From the NCBI GenBank assembly GCA_026392575.1, contig JAPLBU010000060.1, positions 1 through 10,982 of the forward strand: 10,982 nucleotides of DNA. The letters run 5' to 3'. A program made the translations under genes and the position numbers. Below are positions 1-6,312 of the stretch, one piece after another; position 1 is the stretch's first letter; every line of letters starts with the position of its first letter. The notes beneath the pieces are model-generated. The model saw nothing but the letters and a program-made list of their open reading frames with translations, did not search any database and was not told the DNA's origin. Origin of the DNA: Actinomycetota bacterium (GTDB taxonomy: Bacteria > Actinomycetota > Actinomycetes > S36-B12).

Positions 1-1092
1 CTCACCGGTGCTGTCACGTATCCCGCTGCGGCCTTCACCACGACGCCGCGCGAGAACACCAGCCAGGGCCTGCCGACGAACCCGCTGATCGGGGTCCTCG
101 GCGCCTTGATCCCAGCCGGGCTGCTGGCCGCCGTGCCGATCGGCCTCGCCATCGCCAGGCGCCGCAAGGATGCCGGAGCGCCCGTGCCCGGGGCACCGCC
201 CCAGTACGCGCCACCGGATGGCGTGACACCCGCCGAGCTCTCCGCAGCGTGGAAGGGAGGCAAGGGTTTCGCCGACTCGCGCGTCCTGGTGGCAACCCTG
301 CTGGACCTCGCGGCGCGACGCTGGATCAACGTTTCCACCGATGAGGCCGGCGATCTGACCGTCGGCTGGGTCGGCACCGGGAGCCCACCCCTTGCTCCCT
401 GGGAGCAGTCCGTCGTCGGGATGATCCTCAAGGGCGCGACATCGGCGTCCCTCAGCGGCTACGACAAGGACCTCGCGACGCACTGGACAGAGTCGTTCGG
501 TGAACTCGTCGATGCGCAGGAGGCCAGCGGCCGCCGGAACACCCGCGGTGACGATCCGGACAAGAGATGGAACTGGCTCGGTGGCATCGCCTTCCTCCTC
601 GTGGCGGTCGGCTTCCTGTCGGTATTCATCGGCCAGCCCTTCATCACCGCAGCCGTGTTCACCCTCGGTGTCGGCGCACTCATCGGCTTCTTCGTCTCGC
701 GCGCCATCACCCCCCGCCAGCAGACGCAGCAATCTGCCCTGTTCCTCGCGAAGGTCGACGGCTTCCGGATCGTCCTGGGCACCGACGCAGCGGCATCCCG
801 CCGCGAGTTCGCCCAGCGGTCCGGACTCTCACCCCAGGCGATCTTCGCGACGATGCTGCCGTACGCCGTCGTGTTCGAGCTCGAGAACTCGTGGATCGGC
901 GCGTTCCCCGACCTCACCCCTGAGCAGCTCGTCAGCAGCGGCTTCTACGTTGGCAGCATGGCCTCCATGAATGGGCTCGTCAGCAGCGGCACATCGTCGA
1001 TGGCCAGCGCGATGACGGCCCCCAGCAGCGGGTCCGGCGGCGGTGGCTTCTCTGGCGGTGGTGGTGGTGGCGGCGGCGGTGGGTCGTGGTGA
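1..1092 (+). CDS. DUF2207 family membrane protein, C-terminal part (5' end outside window)
   Basis: The frame is open from base 1, so the true start lies upstream and 363 residues are visible. They begin in an extracytoplasmic stretch, then cross one membrane segment (about residues 28-50, ending in ARRRKD). A soluble segment follows (about 75-115, with GVTPAELSAAW and LLDLAARRWINV) of the winged-helix-like type found in this family. Two more hydrophobic segments lie around residues 187-233, then a conserved tail with KVDGFRIVL, a REF motif and MLPYAVVFELENSW. The protein ends in a Ser/Gly run closing in GGSW, as many DUF2207 proteins do. The family is a predicted membrane protein of unknown function (YciQ-like). 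A TTG at 106 could be taken as a start, but it sits inside the membrane segment and is not credible. The gene converges on the metalloprotease, 24 nt away. Confidence 0.88.
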   Translation, partial: LTGAVTYPAAAFTTTPRENTSQGLPTNPLIGVLGALIPAGLLAAVPIGLAIARRRKDAGAPVPGAPPQYAPPDGVTPAELSAAWKGGKGFADSRVLVATLLDLAARRWINVSTDEAGDLTVGWVGTGSPPLAPWEQSVVGMILKGATSASLSGYDKDLATHWTESFGELVDAQEASGRRNTRGDDPDKRWNWLGGIAFLLVAVGFLSVFIGQPFITAAVFTLGVGALIGFFVSRAITPRQQTQQSALFLAKVDGFRIVLGTDAAASRREFAQRSGLSPQAIFATMLPYAVVFELENSWIGAFPDLTPEQLVSSGFYVGSMASMNGLVSSGTSSMASAMTAPSSGSGGGGFSGGGGGGGGGGSW

Positions 1093-1100
1093 CCGCCGCG

Positions 1101-1118
1101 GATCAGCAGATGCTGGTC
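1101..1118. terminator. Weak hairpin between convergent genes
   Basis: GATCAG and CTGGTC can pair (one G-T pair) around a 6-nt loop in the 24-nt gap between the DUF2207 stop and the metalloprotease stop. It could act as a bidirectional transcription stop. There is no U-tract and the stem is only 6 bp, so this is a weak call. Confidence 0.25.
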
Positions 1119-1998
1119 AGCCGACCTTGCAGGCCTTGATCAGTGCACGGATACCGGCGATGTCGGCATTGCTCAGCGTGTTGTTGGTGTCGACGAGGTA
1201 GTACATGACATCGGCCTTCTCGGTGCCATGTGCCAGGCCGAGCGCATGACCAAGCTCGTGCAGGTAGAGCGCACTCTGCTTGGCCGCATTGATCTTCTTC
1301 ACGTAGTCGATGCTGAGGACCACACTGCCCTCGGTGATCTCCTTCTGGTCCTTGAACACCTTCGTCGGTGACGCGAACCCGACGGTGCGCGAATCGAGCA
1401 GGCTCGAGTCCTTGTCGTTGAGGAACGCAACGTACAGGTGCCGCTCGCTGGGATGCTGCTCGCTCGTCACGACATAGTTGGTGTCGTCGTACACGATGGG
1501 AACCTCACCGACGTACTGGAACGTCAGCCCGCTGACCTCACCCCAGTGCTTCAGGTCCGCGGTCAACTGGTTGATGGCGATCTTCGAGTCGGCGGGTGTG
1601 AGCCGGCCCGTGTCGACGCTCCACGTGATGGGGGTATCGCAGGCCGCCCAGCCGCTGTTGATGAACTCCGGCGGCGACTCCGCGAAGATCGAGGCAACCT
1701 GCGACTCGGCGTAGGCGACAACACCGACGATCGACAGGAAGGCTGCCGCCACGACGACCGTGCCGAGCTGCCACAGCGGCTTGCCCCTGCGTCGGTCAGC
1801 CCCACTGCGGCGGTCCGCCGAACGTCGGTCGGCGATCCCTGCCGGGGCCAACGCATGTCGGCCCTGGTCGCGACGGTCACCCGAACGCCTCTCGGTCCTG
1901 CGTCGGTCCGGCGGGTGGGTCTTCTGGAAGTAGAGGGATCCGAGCAGGCCAAGACCATAGGCCAGCACCACAAACAGGACCCACCAGTACCAACTCAT
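1117..1998 (-). CDS. Membrane-anchored matrixin-like zinc metalloprotease
   Basis: This 293-aa protein ends in a metzincin-type catalytic site, HELGHALGLAH at residues 247-257, which gives three zinc-binding His and the catalytic Glu. A Met-turn candidate follows in ADVMY (Met265). This is the pattern of M10/matrixin peptidases. The N-terminus has a membrane segment (about 5-24), then a hydrophilic stretch (31-71) packed with DRR/ERR units, then a second membrane segment (about 77-97). The positive-inside rule puts the Arg-rich loop in the cytoplasm and the protease domain outside the cell. Cys120, just before a TPITW strand, and Cys290 near the C-terminus could form a disulfide. No cysteine-switch propeptide is apparent. 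The ATG at 1998 follows a purine-rich GGGGGTGAG. The substrate is unknown. The YbjN-like gene lies 97 nt upstream on the same strand. Confidence 0.85.
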   Translation of the reverse strand: MSWYWWVLFVVLAYGLGLLGSLYFQKTHPPDRRRTERRSGDRRDQGRHALAPAGIADRRSADRRSGADRRRGKPLWQLGTVVVAAAFLSIVGVVAYAESQVASIFAESPPEFINSGWAACDTPITWSVDTGRLTPADSKIAINQLTADLKHWGEVSGLTFQYVGEVPIVYDDTNYVVTSEQHPSERHLYVAFLNDKDSSLLDSRTVGFASPTKVFKDQKEITEGSVVLSIDYVKKINAAKQSALYLHELGHALGLAHGTEKADVMYYLVDTNNTLSNADIAGIRALIKACKVG

Positions 1999-2095
1999 CG
2001 ACTCACCCCCACTCTCAACTCCAGTATCACCCCTGCCGGGCCTCCCCGGTCGACCACGACTCGGTCAATACGGTCATGCCTGACGCTGAGCGAGC

Positions 2096-2554
2096 CTAGC
2101 CGCCAGACCCAGGTTCGGGCGTGACCTCCCCCACGACCGCCGTCGCCGCCTGGAACATGTACGTCAGGACGCGGGCAAGGTGGTCGGGGACCAGCGGCCG
2201 GCCATCGACATTGCCCGAGATCCACAGCCGGCCGTCGAGGGTCGAGAACGTCACGAATGCCGAGCCCGCGTTCTCCTCGTTCAGGTACTCCAGCAGTTCC
2301 ATCGTGAGTCGGTAGTGCCCATGCAGGCGCAGTTCGAGGCTGACCACGAAGTCGCTCAGGACCCCGACGAACAGCGTGCCGATCTCGGTTTCGGCCGCGA
2401 GGGCGTGGTCGGGCACCGGCGTCAGGGCGATGCCGAACATCGGTGGGAACAACTCGCCGATGACCGTCAGGAGGGTCACGTCGTCGGGGACCGTAAGGAC
2501 GGCCGCCTCTGCAGCTTCGTTGAGCTGTTCGTCGTTCACAGCCTTGTCGTCCAC
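2096..2554 (-). CDS. YbjN / type III secretion chaperone-like fold protein
   Basis: This is a small acidic protein of 152 aa with no signal peptide or membrane segment. The central part (about residues 75-145) has the layout seen in actinobacterial YbjN-like proteins: a helix with LEYLNEEN, a strand with SAFVTFSTLDGRLWISGNVDG, then a long helix (HLARVLTYMFQAATAV). These proteins share a fold with type III secretion chaperones and are presumed to bind peptides or partner proteins. No specific partner can be read here. The GTG start at 2554 is supported by a perfect AGGAGG (2559-2564) four bases upstream. The gene runs towards the metalloprotease and is divergent from the small helical protein at 2651. 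The family assignment rests on pattern memory and is moderate. Confidence 0.6.
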   Translation of the reverse strand: MDDKAVNDEQLNEAAEAAVLTVPDDVTLLTVIGELFPPMFGIALTPVPDHALAAETEIGTLFVGVLSDFVVSLELRLHGHYRLTMELLEYLNEENAGSAFVTFSTLDGRLWISGNVDGRPLVPDHLARVLTYMFQAATAVVGEVTPEPGSGG

Positions 2555-2558
2555 GACA

Positions 2559-2564
2559 CCTCCT
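2559..2564 (-). promoter_or_regulatory. Shine-Dalgarno AGGAGG fixing the GTG start at 2554
   Basis: The reverse strand reads AGGAGG then four bases then GTG. It supports the GTG at 2554 over longer readings of this strand, which run in a different frame. Confidence 0.7.
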
Positions 2565-2650
2565 GCTCGTCAGCCGTCTTGACCCTACGCCGCCTAGCCA
2601 CGCGAAGCCTCTGCATACTGGAGTCAAGGCAACAAGGCGAAGGAGCGACC

Positions 2651-2980
2651 ATGACGGATGACAAGGCAGGCAAGGCGGACTGGCAGGGCGTCGGAGCCTC
2701 TTTCCGATCCCTCGGCGATCGTCTGAAGGGCCACGCGGTCGAGGCCGGTGGCGCAGTCTCGTCGGCCAACGACGACGCAGCCGGCAGCGTGCTGGATCAG
2801 GTGAGCGCGGTGTTCAAGACAGCGATCGCCAAGCTCGACGAGACCACCACCGACCCCGAGGTCGGTGCAGCGACAAAGGACGCCACCGCCAAGCTCCTTG
2901 ACGCGATCAAGGCGGAACTCACCGGCGACAAGCCGAAACCTGATCAGCCGAAACCTGATCAGCTGACGCCCGAAGCCTGA
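2651..2980 (+). CDS. Small Ala/Lys/Asp-rich helical protein, unknown function
   Basis: I do not recognise a named family. The 109-aa product is soluble, without signal peptide, membrane segment or cysteine. It is rich in Ala, Lys and Asp, with likely amphipathic helices: about 10-35 (WQGVGASFRSLGDRLKGHA), 45-65 (DQVSAVFKTAIAKLDE) and 72-93 (GAATKDATAKLLDAIKAEL). The tail is a low-complexity PKPDQ repeat. The pattern DPEVGAATKDATAKLLDAI resembles short cytosolic proteins often seen in actinobacterial genomes, but that is only a similarity in feel. The ATG at 2651 has GAAGGAG (2639-2645) five bases upstream, which makes it the preferred start although the frame is open to 2180. It is divergent from the YbjN-like gene, across a 96-nt gap that must hold both promoters. 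It converges on the DUF3558-like lipoprotein with 14 nt between stops. Confidence 0.75.
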   Translation: MTDDKAGKADWQGVGASFRSLGDRLKGHAVEAGGAVSSANDDAAGSVLDQVSAVFKTAIAKLDETTTDPEVGAATKDATAKLLDAIKAELTGDKPKPDQPKPDQLTPEA

Positions 2981-2993
2981 TCAGCTGACGCCC
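2931..2993. repeat. Short tandem repeats spanning the stop codon of the 2651 gene
   Basis: AGCCGAAACCTGATC occurs twice in tandem (2931-2945, 2946-2960), encoding the PKPDQ repeat. CCTGATCAGCTGACGCCC then occurs twice with a 22-bp period (2954-2971, 2976-2993). Because 22 is not a multiple of 3, the second copy is read in another frame and its CTGA supplies the stop codon. The palindrome CTGATCAG is present three times. Confidence 0.85.
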
Positions 2994-2994
2994 T

Positions 2995-3567
2995 CTACAG
3001 GGCCGCCAGCATCGCCTGAGCGAGCGCGATCGACTTCTCCTTGTCGAGCAGGCTCGTCACCCCGATGAAGTAGTCGCCCTGCACCGCAAGGATCTGGGTC
3101 GCGCCGAAGGTATAGGTGGAGAAGAAGGCCTTGTCCCCGACGCCCGACACATCCTCGGAGTCCTCGACGTTCGTGTCGCCCTTGACCATCGCGACGGACC
3201 CGTCGTAGTCAGCGGCGACCTCGACCGCGAGAATCAAGCCACCTTCGAAGTTGCAGATCTTGCGAATATCGGGATACACGGCATTGGGCTTAGGAGTGCC
3301 CGGATCCGATCCCGTGATCGCGGAGATCTCGTCGGCCGTCAGCAGCGCGCAGGGGTCGGGCACCTCACCGGTGGGGGCCGCAGCGGATGCGGACGGGACC
3401 GACTCGGACGCAGCCGCCGATGCTGCCGGTGACTCGGGAGCAGCTGCAGCACTGCTCGGGGCTGCCGCGTCGGTCGATCCCCCGGAGGAACCGCACCCCG
3501 TCAGGATGAGGCCGGCGGCCGCGAGACCGATGAGGGCGCTTGCAGATCCATTCAGTCTTCGCATCAC
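2995..3567 (-). CDS. DUF3558-like lipoprotein
   Basis: This 190-aa exported lipoprotein has a signal peptide (residues 1-24: basic MMRRLNG, then a hydrophobic core) ending in lipobox LTGC, with Cys25 the lipidated residue. A low-complexity Ala/Ser/Pro linker (about 26-66) separates the anchor from the folded domain. The domain opens with PDPCALLTADEISAITG and contains KICNFEGG, matching the pattern of DUF3558-type domains of actinobacterial lipoproteins. Its two cysteines (PDPC and KICNF) probably form the usual disulfide. The function of the family is unknown. GTG (3567) and ATG (3564) are adjacent possible starts behind AGGGGG (3574-3579). It is the last gene of the - strand run, 42 nt downstream of the 4-TM protein, so it may share that transcript. 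Confidence 0.82.
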   Translation of the reverse strand: MMRRLNGSASALIGLAAAGLILTGCGSSGGSTDAAAPSSAAAAPESPAASAAASESVPSASAAAPTGEVPDPCALLTADEISAITGSDPGTPKPNAVYPDIRKICNFEGGLILAVEVAADYDGSVAMVKGDTNVEDSEDVSGVGDKAFFSTYTFGATQILAVQGDYFIGVTSLLDKEKSIALAQAMLAAL

Positions 3568-3609
3568 AATTTTCCCCCTGTGGCCGCAGGGTGCAGCCGG
3601 CGCACGATG

Positions 3610-4032
3610 CTAGCGCGTACGGCGCAGCCACCACAGCCCAACAAAGGGCAGGACCAGTGGGATGAATCCGTAGCCACTCCCGAAGCCCGACCACACCGAT
3701 GCCGAGGGGAAGTCACGCGGAATAGCCAAGCTCAGGAGGCCGACGACGAGGACCCCGACCAGCTCGATCGTGATGGCCACCGTCGCGACACGTCGCGAGG
3801 TTCGATCCCCTCGCGCCAGTGCCACGGTGGCGACGATGTAGATCACTGCCGCCAAGGCCGACAGCAGGTAGGCAATCGGTGCCTCGTCGAACTTCGTGGC
3901 GATCTGCACAACAGAGCGTGCGGTCGCCGCCAGTGCGAAGAGCCCGTAGACGGTGACGAGGACCCGCCCGAATCCCTGCCCGGTGGGTCGCGGCGCGCTG
4001 GCAGCGGCTTCCGGAAGCTGCGGATCAGCCAA
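3610..4032 (-). CDS. Small 4-TM integral membrane protein, unknown function
   Basis: This 140-aa protein is nearly all membrane, with hydrophobic segments at about 22-42, 52-72, 82-103 and 113-136. A conserved-looking polar stretch, QIATKFDEAPIAYLLSA, lies between the first two, and a basic loop, RGDRTSRRVA, between the second and third. It ends in WWLRRTR. The segment count is even and the basic loop and tail suggest both termini lie inside. The listed start is TTG at 4032, eight bases inside the end of the upstream gene. No strong ribosome site is visible, so translation may be coupled or the start may differ slightly. I recall actinobacterial membrane proteins of this look but no function. 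With the 121-aa protein it forms a pair that may act together. Confidence 0.75.
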   Translation of the reverse strand: MADPQLPEAAASAPRPTGQGFGRVLVTVYGLFALAATARSVVQIATKFDEAPIAYLLSALAAVIYIVATVALARGDRTSRRVATVAITIELVGVLVVGLLSLAIPRDFPSASVWSGFGSGYGFIPLVLPFVGLWWLRRTR

Positions 4033-4390
4033 CGGACCCAGCCCAGACCTGCTGGACGCGGATCACGAGAACAGGGAGCACCAGAAAGACGACCGCGAGC
4101 ACACCCGCCGCGGCGCGCGACTTCTCGTCACGTACCCACCAGGCCGCGACCGGAATGACGGCCGCACAGGCGAGCAGGTAGCCGACGAACTCGGCCCGCG
4201 CGAAGTCCCGTTCACTTCCGACCATCTGCACGATCCCCCCGACGAGGAAGGCAACGAGGAGCAGTTCGAGGACAGCGCCCGCGGCAAGAAGCGCCCGCCC
4301 CGGCGCCCGGTTGGCGATCACGAGGACCACGGCCCAGCCGCAGAGCAGCAGGGACGCCACGATGATGGCGGTCGCGAATGGTCCGGTCAC
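4025..4390 (-). CDS. Small 4-TM integral membrane protein, partner of the next gene
   Basis: This 121-aa protein has four predicted membrane segments (about 5-25, 33-55, 69-88, 95-112) joined by short loops, NRAPGR and RDEKSR being basic and probably cytoplasmic. I see no catalytic motif or recognised domain. The GTG start at 4390 lies 24 nt after the SIMPL stop. No good ribosome site is apparent, which suggests translational coupling or re-initiation. Its end overlaps the TTG start of the following 4-TM gene by eight bases. The tight packing makes co-expression with the SIMPL lipoprotein and the next membrane protein likely. A role in the envelope is inferred only from topology and neighbours. 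Confidence 0.75.
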   Translation of the reverse strand: MTGPFATAIIVASLLLCGWAVVLVIANRAPGRALLAAGAVLELLLVAFLVGGIVQMVGSERDFARAEFVGYLLACAAVIPVAAWWVRDEKSRAAAGVLAVVFLVLPVLVIRVQQVWAGSVG

Positions 4391-4414
4391 CGGCCGATTG
4401 TGACAGCCGCAGGA

Positions 4415-5158
4415 TCAGCCCTCGATTGCCCAGGCCACATTGAGGGTGACGCTGACCTGGGTCGTGCCCGCCTCGATAGGCGTTGGGACCCTGTCTGCCG
4501 GCGCTGCGGCCGCTTCCGAGAAGGCGATCGGCGGCGGGGCGATCGTGCTGGACGACTCGGACACCGATGCGACCGGCCCGAGCGTGAAGCCGAGCAGTTC
4601 CGCGTACTGCGCCGCCTGGGCCTGCGCAATGTCTACTGCCTGAGCCCGGGCCTTGTTGGCCGCGATCGTCGGATCGACCACGAATGGGGTCAAGGAGTCG
4701 ACGCGGACATTGTTGCCGCCCGCTGCAACGACGGCATCGAGTGTCGAACCGGCCGTTGACAGGTCGCGAAGGGTGACCGTGAGGGTCTGCGAAGCCCGGA
4801 ACCCGATCTGCGTCTGCCCACCATCGGATGTGTAGTTGTAGGCGGGGGCGACACTGATGCCCTGCGTGGCTATGTCCGCCTCCGCGACACCCGCTGCAGT
4901 GAGTGCTGCGAGGACCTTGGTCGCCGAGTCGGCCGCGGCCTGCTGCGCCGCCTGCGCCGAAGCCGGATCGGTGACCTCGATGGTGAGGACGGCGCGGGCC
5001 GCGTCGGGGACGACGTCGGCCTGCCCGGTCGCGGAGACGCTCACGACTCTGGGCTGCTGCACATCCGACGTCATTACCGTCGTCGGCGAGCAGGCGGTCA
5101 GGAGGAGGCCAGCGGCGACAGCGGCCGAGGCAGGGAGAAGGAAACGGTGAGGGGCCAT
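4415..5158 (-). CDS. SIMPL (DUF541) domain lipoprotein
   Basis: This 247-aa exported protein has a signal peptide and lipobox LTAC (Cys23, counted from the ATG at 5158). The rest fits the SIMPL/DUF541 domain. It starts VVSVSATGQADVVPDAA, then a helix rich in Ala/Gln with KVLAALTAAGVAEADIATQGISVAP, then FRASQTLTVTLRD, and closes with PTPIEAGTTQVSVTLNVAWAI. These are the strands and the turn that mark the family. SIMPL proteins are periplasmic or surface proteins whose molecular role is poorly defined; some are linked to oxidative stress or outer-surface integrity. I prefer ATG 5158, which has AGGA at 5166-5169 with a good spacer. A GTG at 5173 in the same frame would add five residues. It lies 19 nt downstream of the dsbA-like gene, in what is probably one operon. 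Confidence 0.88.
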   Translation of the reverse strand: MAPHRFLLPASAAVAAGLLLTACSPTTVMTSDVQQPRVVSVSATGQADVVPDAARAVLTIEVTDPASAQAAQQAAADSATKVLAALTAAGVAEADIATQGISVAPAYNYTSDGGQTQIGFRASQTLTVTLRDLSTAGSTLDAVVAAGGNNVRVDSLTPFVVDPTIAANKARAQAVDIAQAQAAQYAELLGFTLGPVASVSESSSTIAPPPIAFSEAAAAPADRVPTPIEAGTTQVSVTLNVAWAIEG

Positions 5159-5173
5159 GGCACCATCCTGCAC

Positions 5174-5189
5174 CCGATCAGCTGATCGG
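5174..5189. repeat. Perfect 16-bp palindrome over the dsbA-like stop codon
   Basis: CCGATCAGCTGATCGG is identical to its own reverse complement. It includes the TGA stop (5178-5180) of the dsbA-like gene and ends 15 bases upstream of the SIMPL ATG. With no loop it would form a poor RNA hairpin, so a protein-binding site or chance are the two readings. Confidence 0.7.
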
Positions 5190-6078
5190 CGCAGCGAGCT
5201 GGATGACGCGCTCGTCTGTGAAGGAGTTGCCGAGCGTCTCGCCGTTCAGGACGACCGTCGGCGTGCCCCCTACCCCGCGCGTGAACCCGGCCTTCGTGAC
5301 GGCCGACACGAACGGCACCCTTCTTCGCCAGATCGACCAGCACCTCAGCCGTGAACTGGCCGGGGGGCTCGCTCGGATCAGCTGTCTCGAACAGCGTGCG
5401 GGAGAAGGGCACGAACACGTCGATGCCATCGTGGTTGAGCACGCAGGCAGCCGCGCTGGCCGCCCGGGCAGACGCCCCCGCTGGTGTGAGCTCGGCGCTC
5501 GTCTCGCCGAGGAAGGCCAGGTTGTACTGCTTGATAAGCAGATCCGAGCCGGGCTGCAGTGCGCGGTCGACGAGGGCCGTGCCGACCGTCGCCTCCCACT
5601 TCTGACAGAACGGACACTGGTAGTCGATGAAGACCTCGACCACGTTGGCGGCACCGGGGTCACCGATGAGGATCGCGCCCGTGGCGTCCGCGCCGGCAGG
5701 CAGCGCGTCAAGGCCGCTCAGTTCAGTCGCCATGGCGAGCTGCTCAACCCCTGCCGCCGACGGCGACGCCGGAGCGGCCTGGGGTGCCACCTGCGCAGCG
5801 GCGTTGGCCTGCTCGGAGAGGGCGGTCACCTGCGTGCTCAACGCGTCCATCTGTGTGCGGCTGCCGCTTACCGCGACGCCGAGCCCGATCATCAGGACGA
5901 TCAAGAGCCCGAGGCAGGCCACCAGCAGGTAGCGCAGCGTGCGGACCTGTCGTCGCAGGCCGACGACTCCCGCGGAGGTGTCAGGCGCCGCAGCGCTGGC
6001 AACCTCCGGATAGCCGACGATGACGGTCGGCTCGGGCTCCGGACTCGGATCGGGCTGCTGCTCGGGTTCCTCGCTCAT
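5178..6078 (-). pseudogene. DsbA-family membrane thiol-disulfide protein, frameshifted near 5319
   Basis: The ATG at 6078 opens an acidic, Pro-rich cytoplasmic tail, one membrane segment (about residues 50-70) and a short coiled-coil stretch (76-98). The extracytoplasmic thioredoxin-fold domain follows, with active site CPFC (155-158) in VFIDYQCPFCQKWE. The frame holds through VLVDLAKK (about residue 253, base 5320). After that the family's GGTPTVVLNGE cis-Pro loop and the C-terminus appear only in a frame shifted by one base, ending at 5178. In the unshifted frame translation instead runs on to 5098 with an Arg/His-rich sequence. A single extra G in the GGG run at 5318-5320 would explain the shift. 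However, only about 25 residues separate LAKK from GTPT, where family members usually have about 45, so an out-of-frame deletion is also plausible. Alternatives are an assembly error or rare recoding. Neighbours suggest a role in disulfide formation in exported proteins. Confidence 0.82.
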
Positions 6079-6312
6079 GCTGTTCAGACTAATGCGCCGG
6101 CGACGAATCCGACGACCTCGCTCAAACGACATTCAGGGTCATCGACTTGCGAATATTGCTCGATCCAAACGACGTTTATGGCACGATCCATATGTTCGAG
6201 CGCGGGGGACCCGAACAGCCGGTCCGCTGCCCGGGGTTCGTGGGCCTGATGAGCTCCCTGGGCGGCGGACCGCGTCTTCCGGCAAGGCGCACGACCGGGA
6301 AGGGCGGTCTCC
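6079..6312. promoter_or_regulatory. Divergent promoter region between dsbA-like gene and lacI-family gene
   Basis: This 234-nt gap holds no convincing gene. Bases about 6150-6196 are clearly more AT-rich than the surroundings, as expected for promoters. Several repeats lie there: CAAACGAC at 6123-6130 and 6166-6173; CGATCCA at 6161-6167 and 6184-6190 (23 bp apart, about two helical turns); an inverted pair GCTCGA 6158-6163 / TCGAGC 6196-6201; and AAACG-A-CGTTT at 6167-6177. Any of these could be an operator for the LacI-family protein. I cannot assign -10/-35 boxes with confidence. Confidence 0.45.

Noticed and set aside
1030..1090. GGT/GGC repeat run considered as a microsatellite or assembly artefact
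   Set aside because: A C-terminal Ser/Gly tail closing in GSW is normal for DUF2207 proteins, so this is coding low complexity.
2180..2650. N-terminal extension of the 2651 gene to base 2180
   Set aside because: The frame is open but the extension overlaps the YbjN-like gene on the other strand, and the ATG at 2651 has a good ribosome site. The extension sequence looks like an antisense shadow.
3953..4759. 268-codon frame on + opposite the 4-TM proteins and SIMPL gene
   Set aside because: Arg/Asp-rich low-complexity translation antisense to three supported genes.
5098..5313. In-frame continuation of the dsbA-like gene to a stop at 5098
   Set aside because: The sequence becomes Arg/His-rich and loses all family features, while the shifted frame carries the conserved GGTPTV loop and ends right before the SIMPL gene.
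5203..6249. Long open frame (348 codons) on + opposite the dsbA-like gene
   Set aside because: It is Arg/Ala/Gly-rich with no domain, and runs antisense to a gene with clear CPFC and membrane-segment evidence. Such antisense frames are common in GC-rich DNA.
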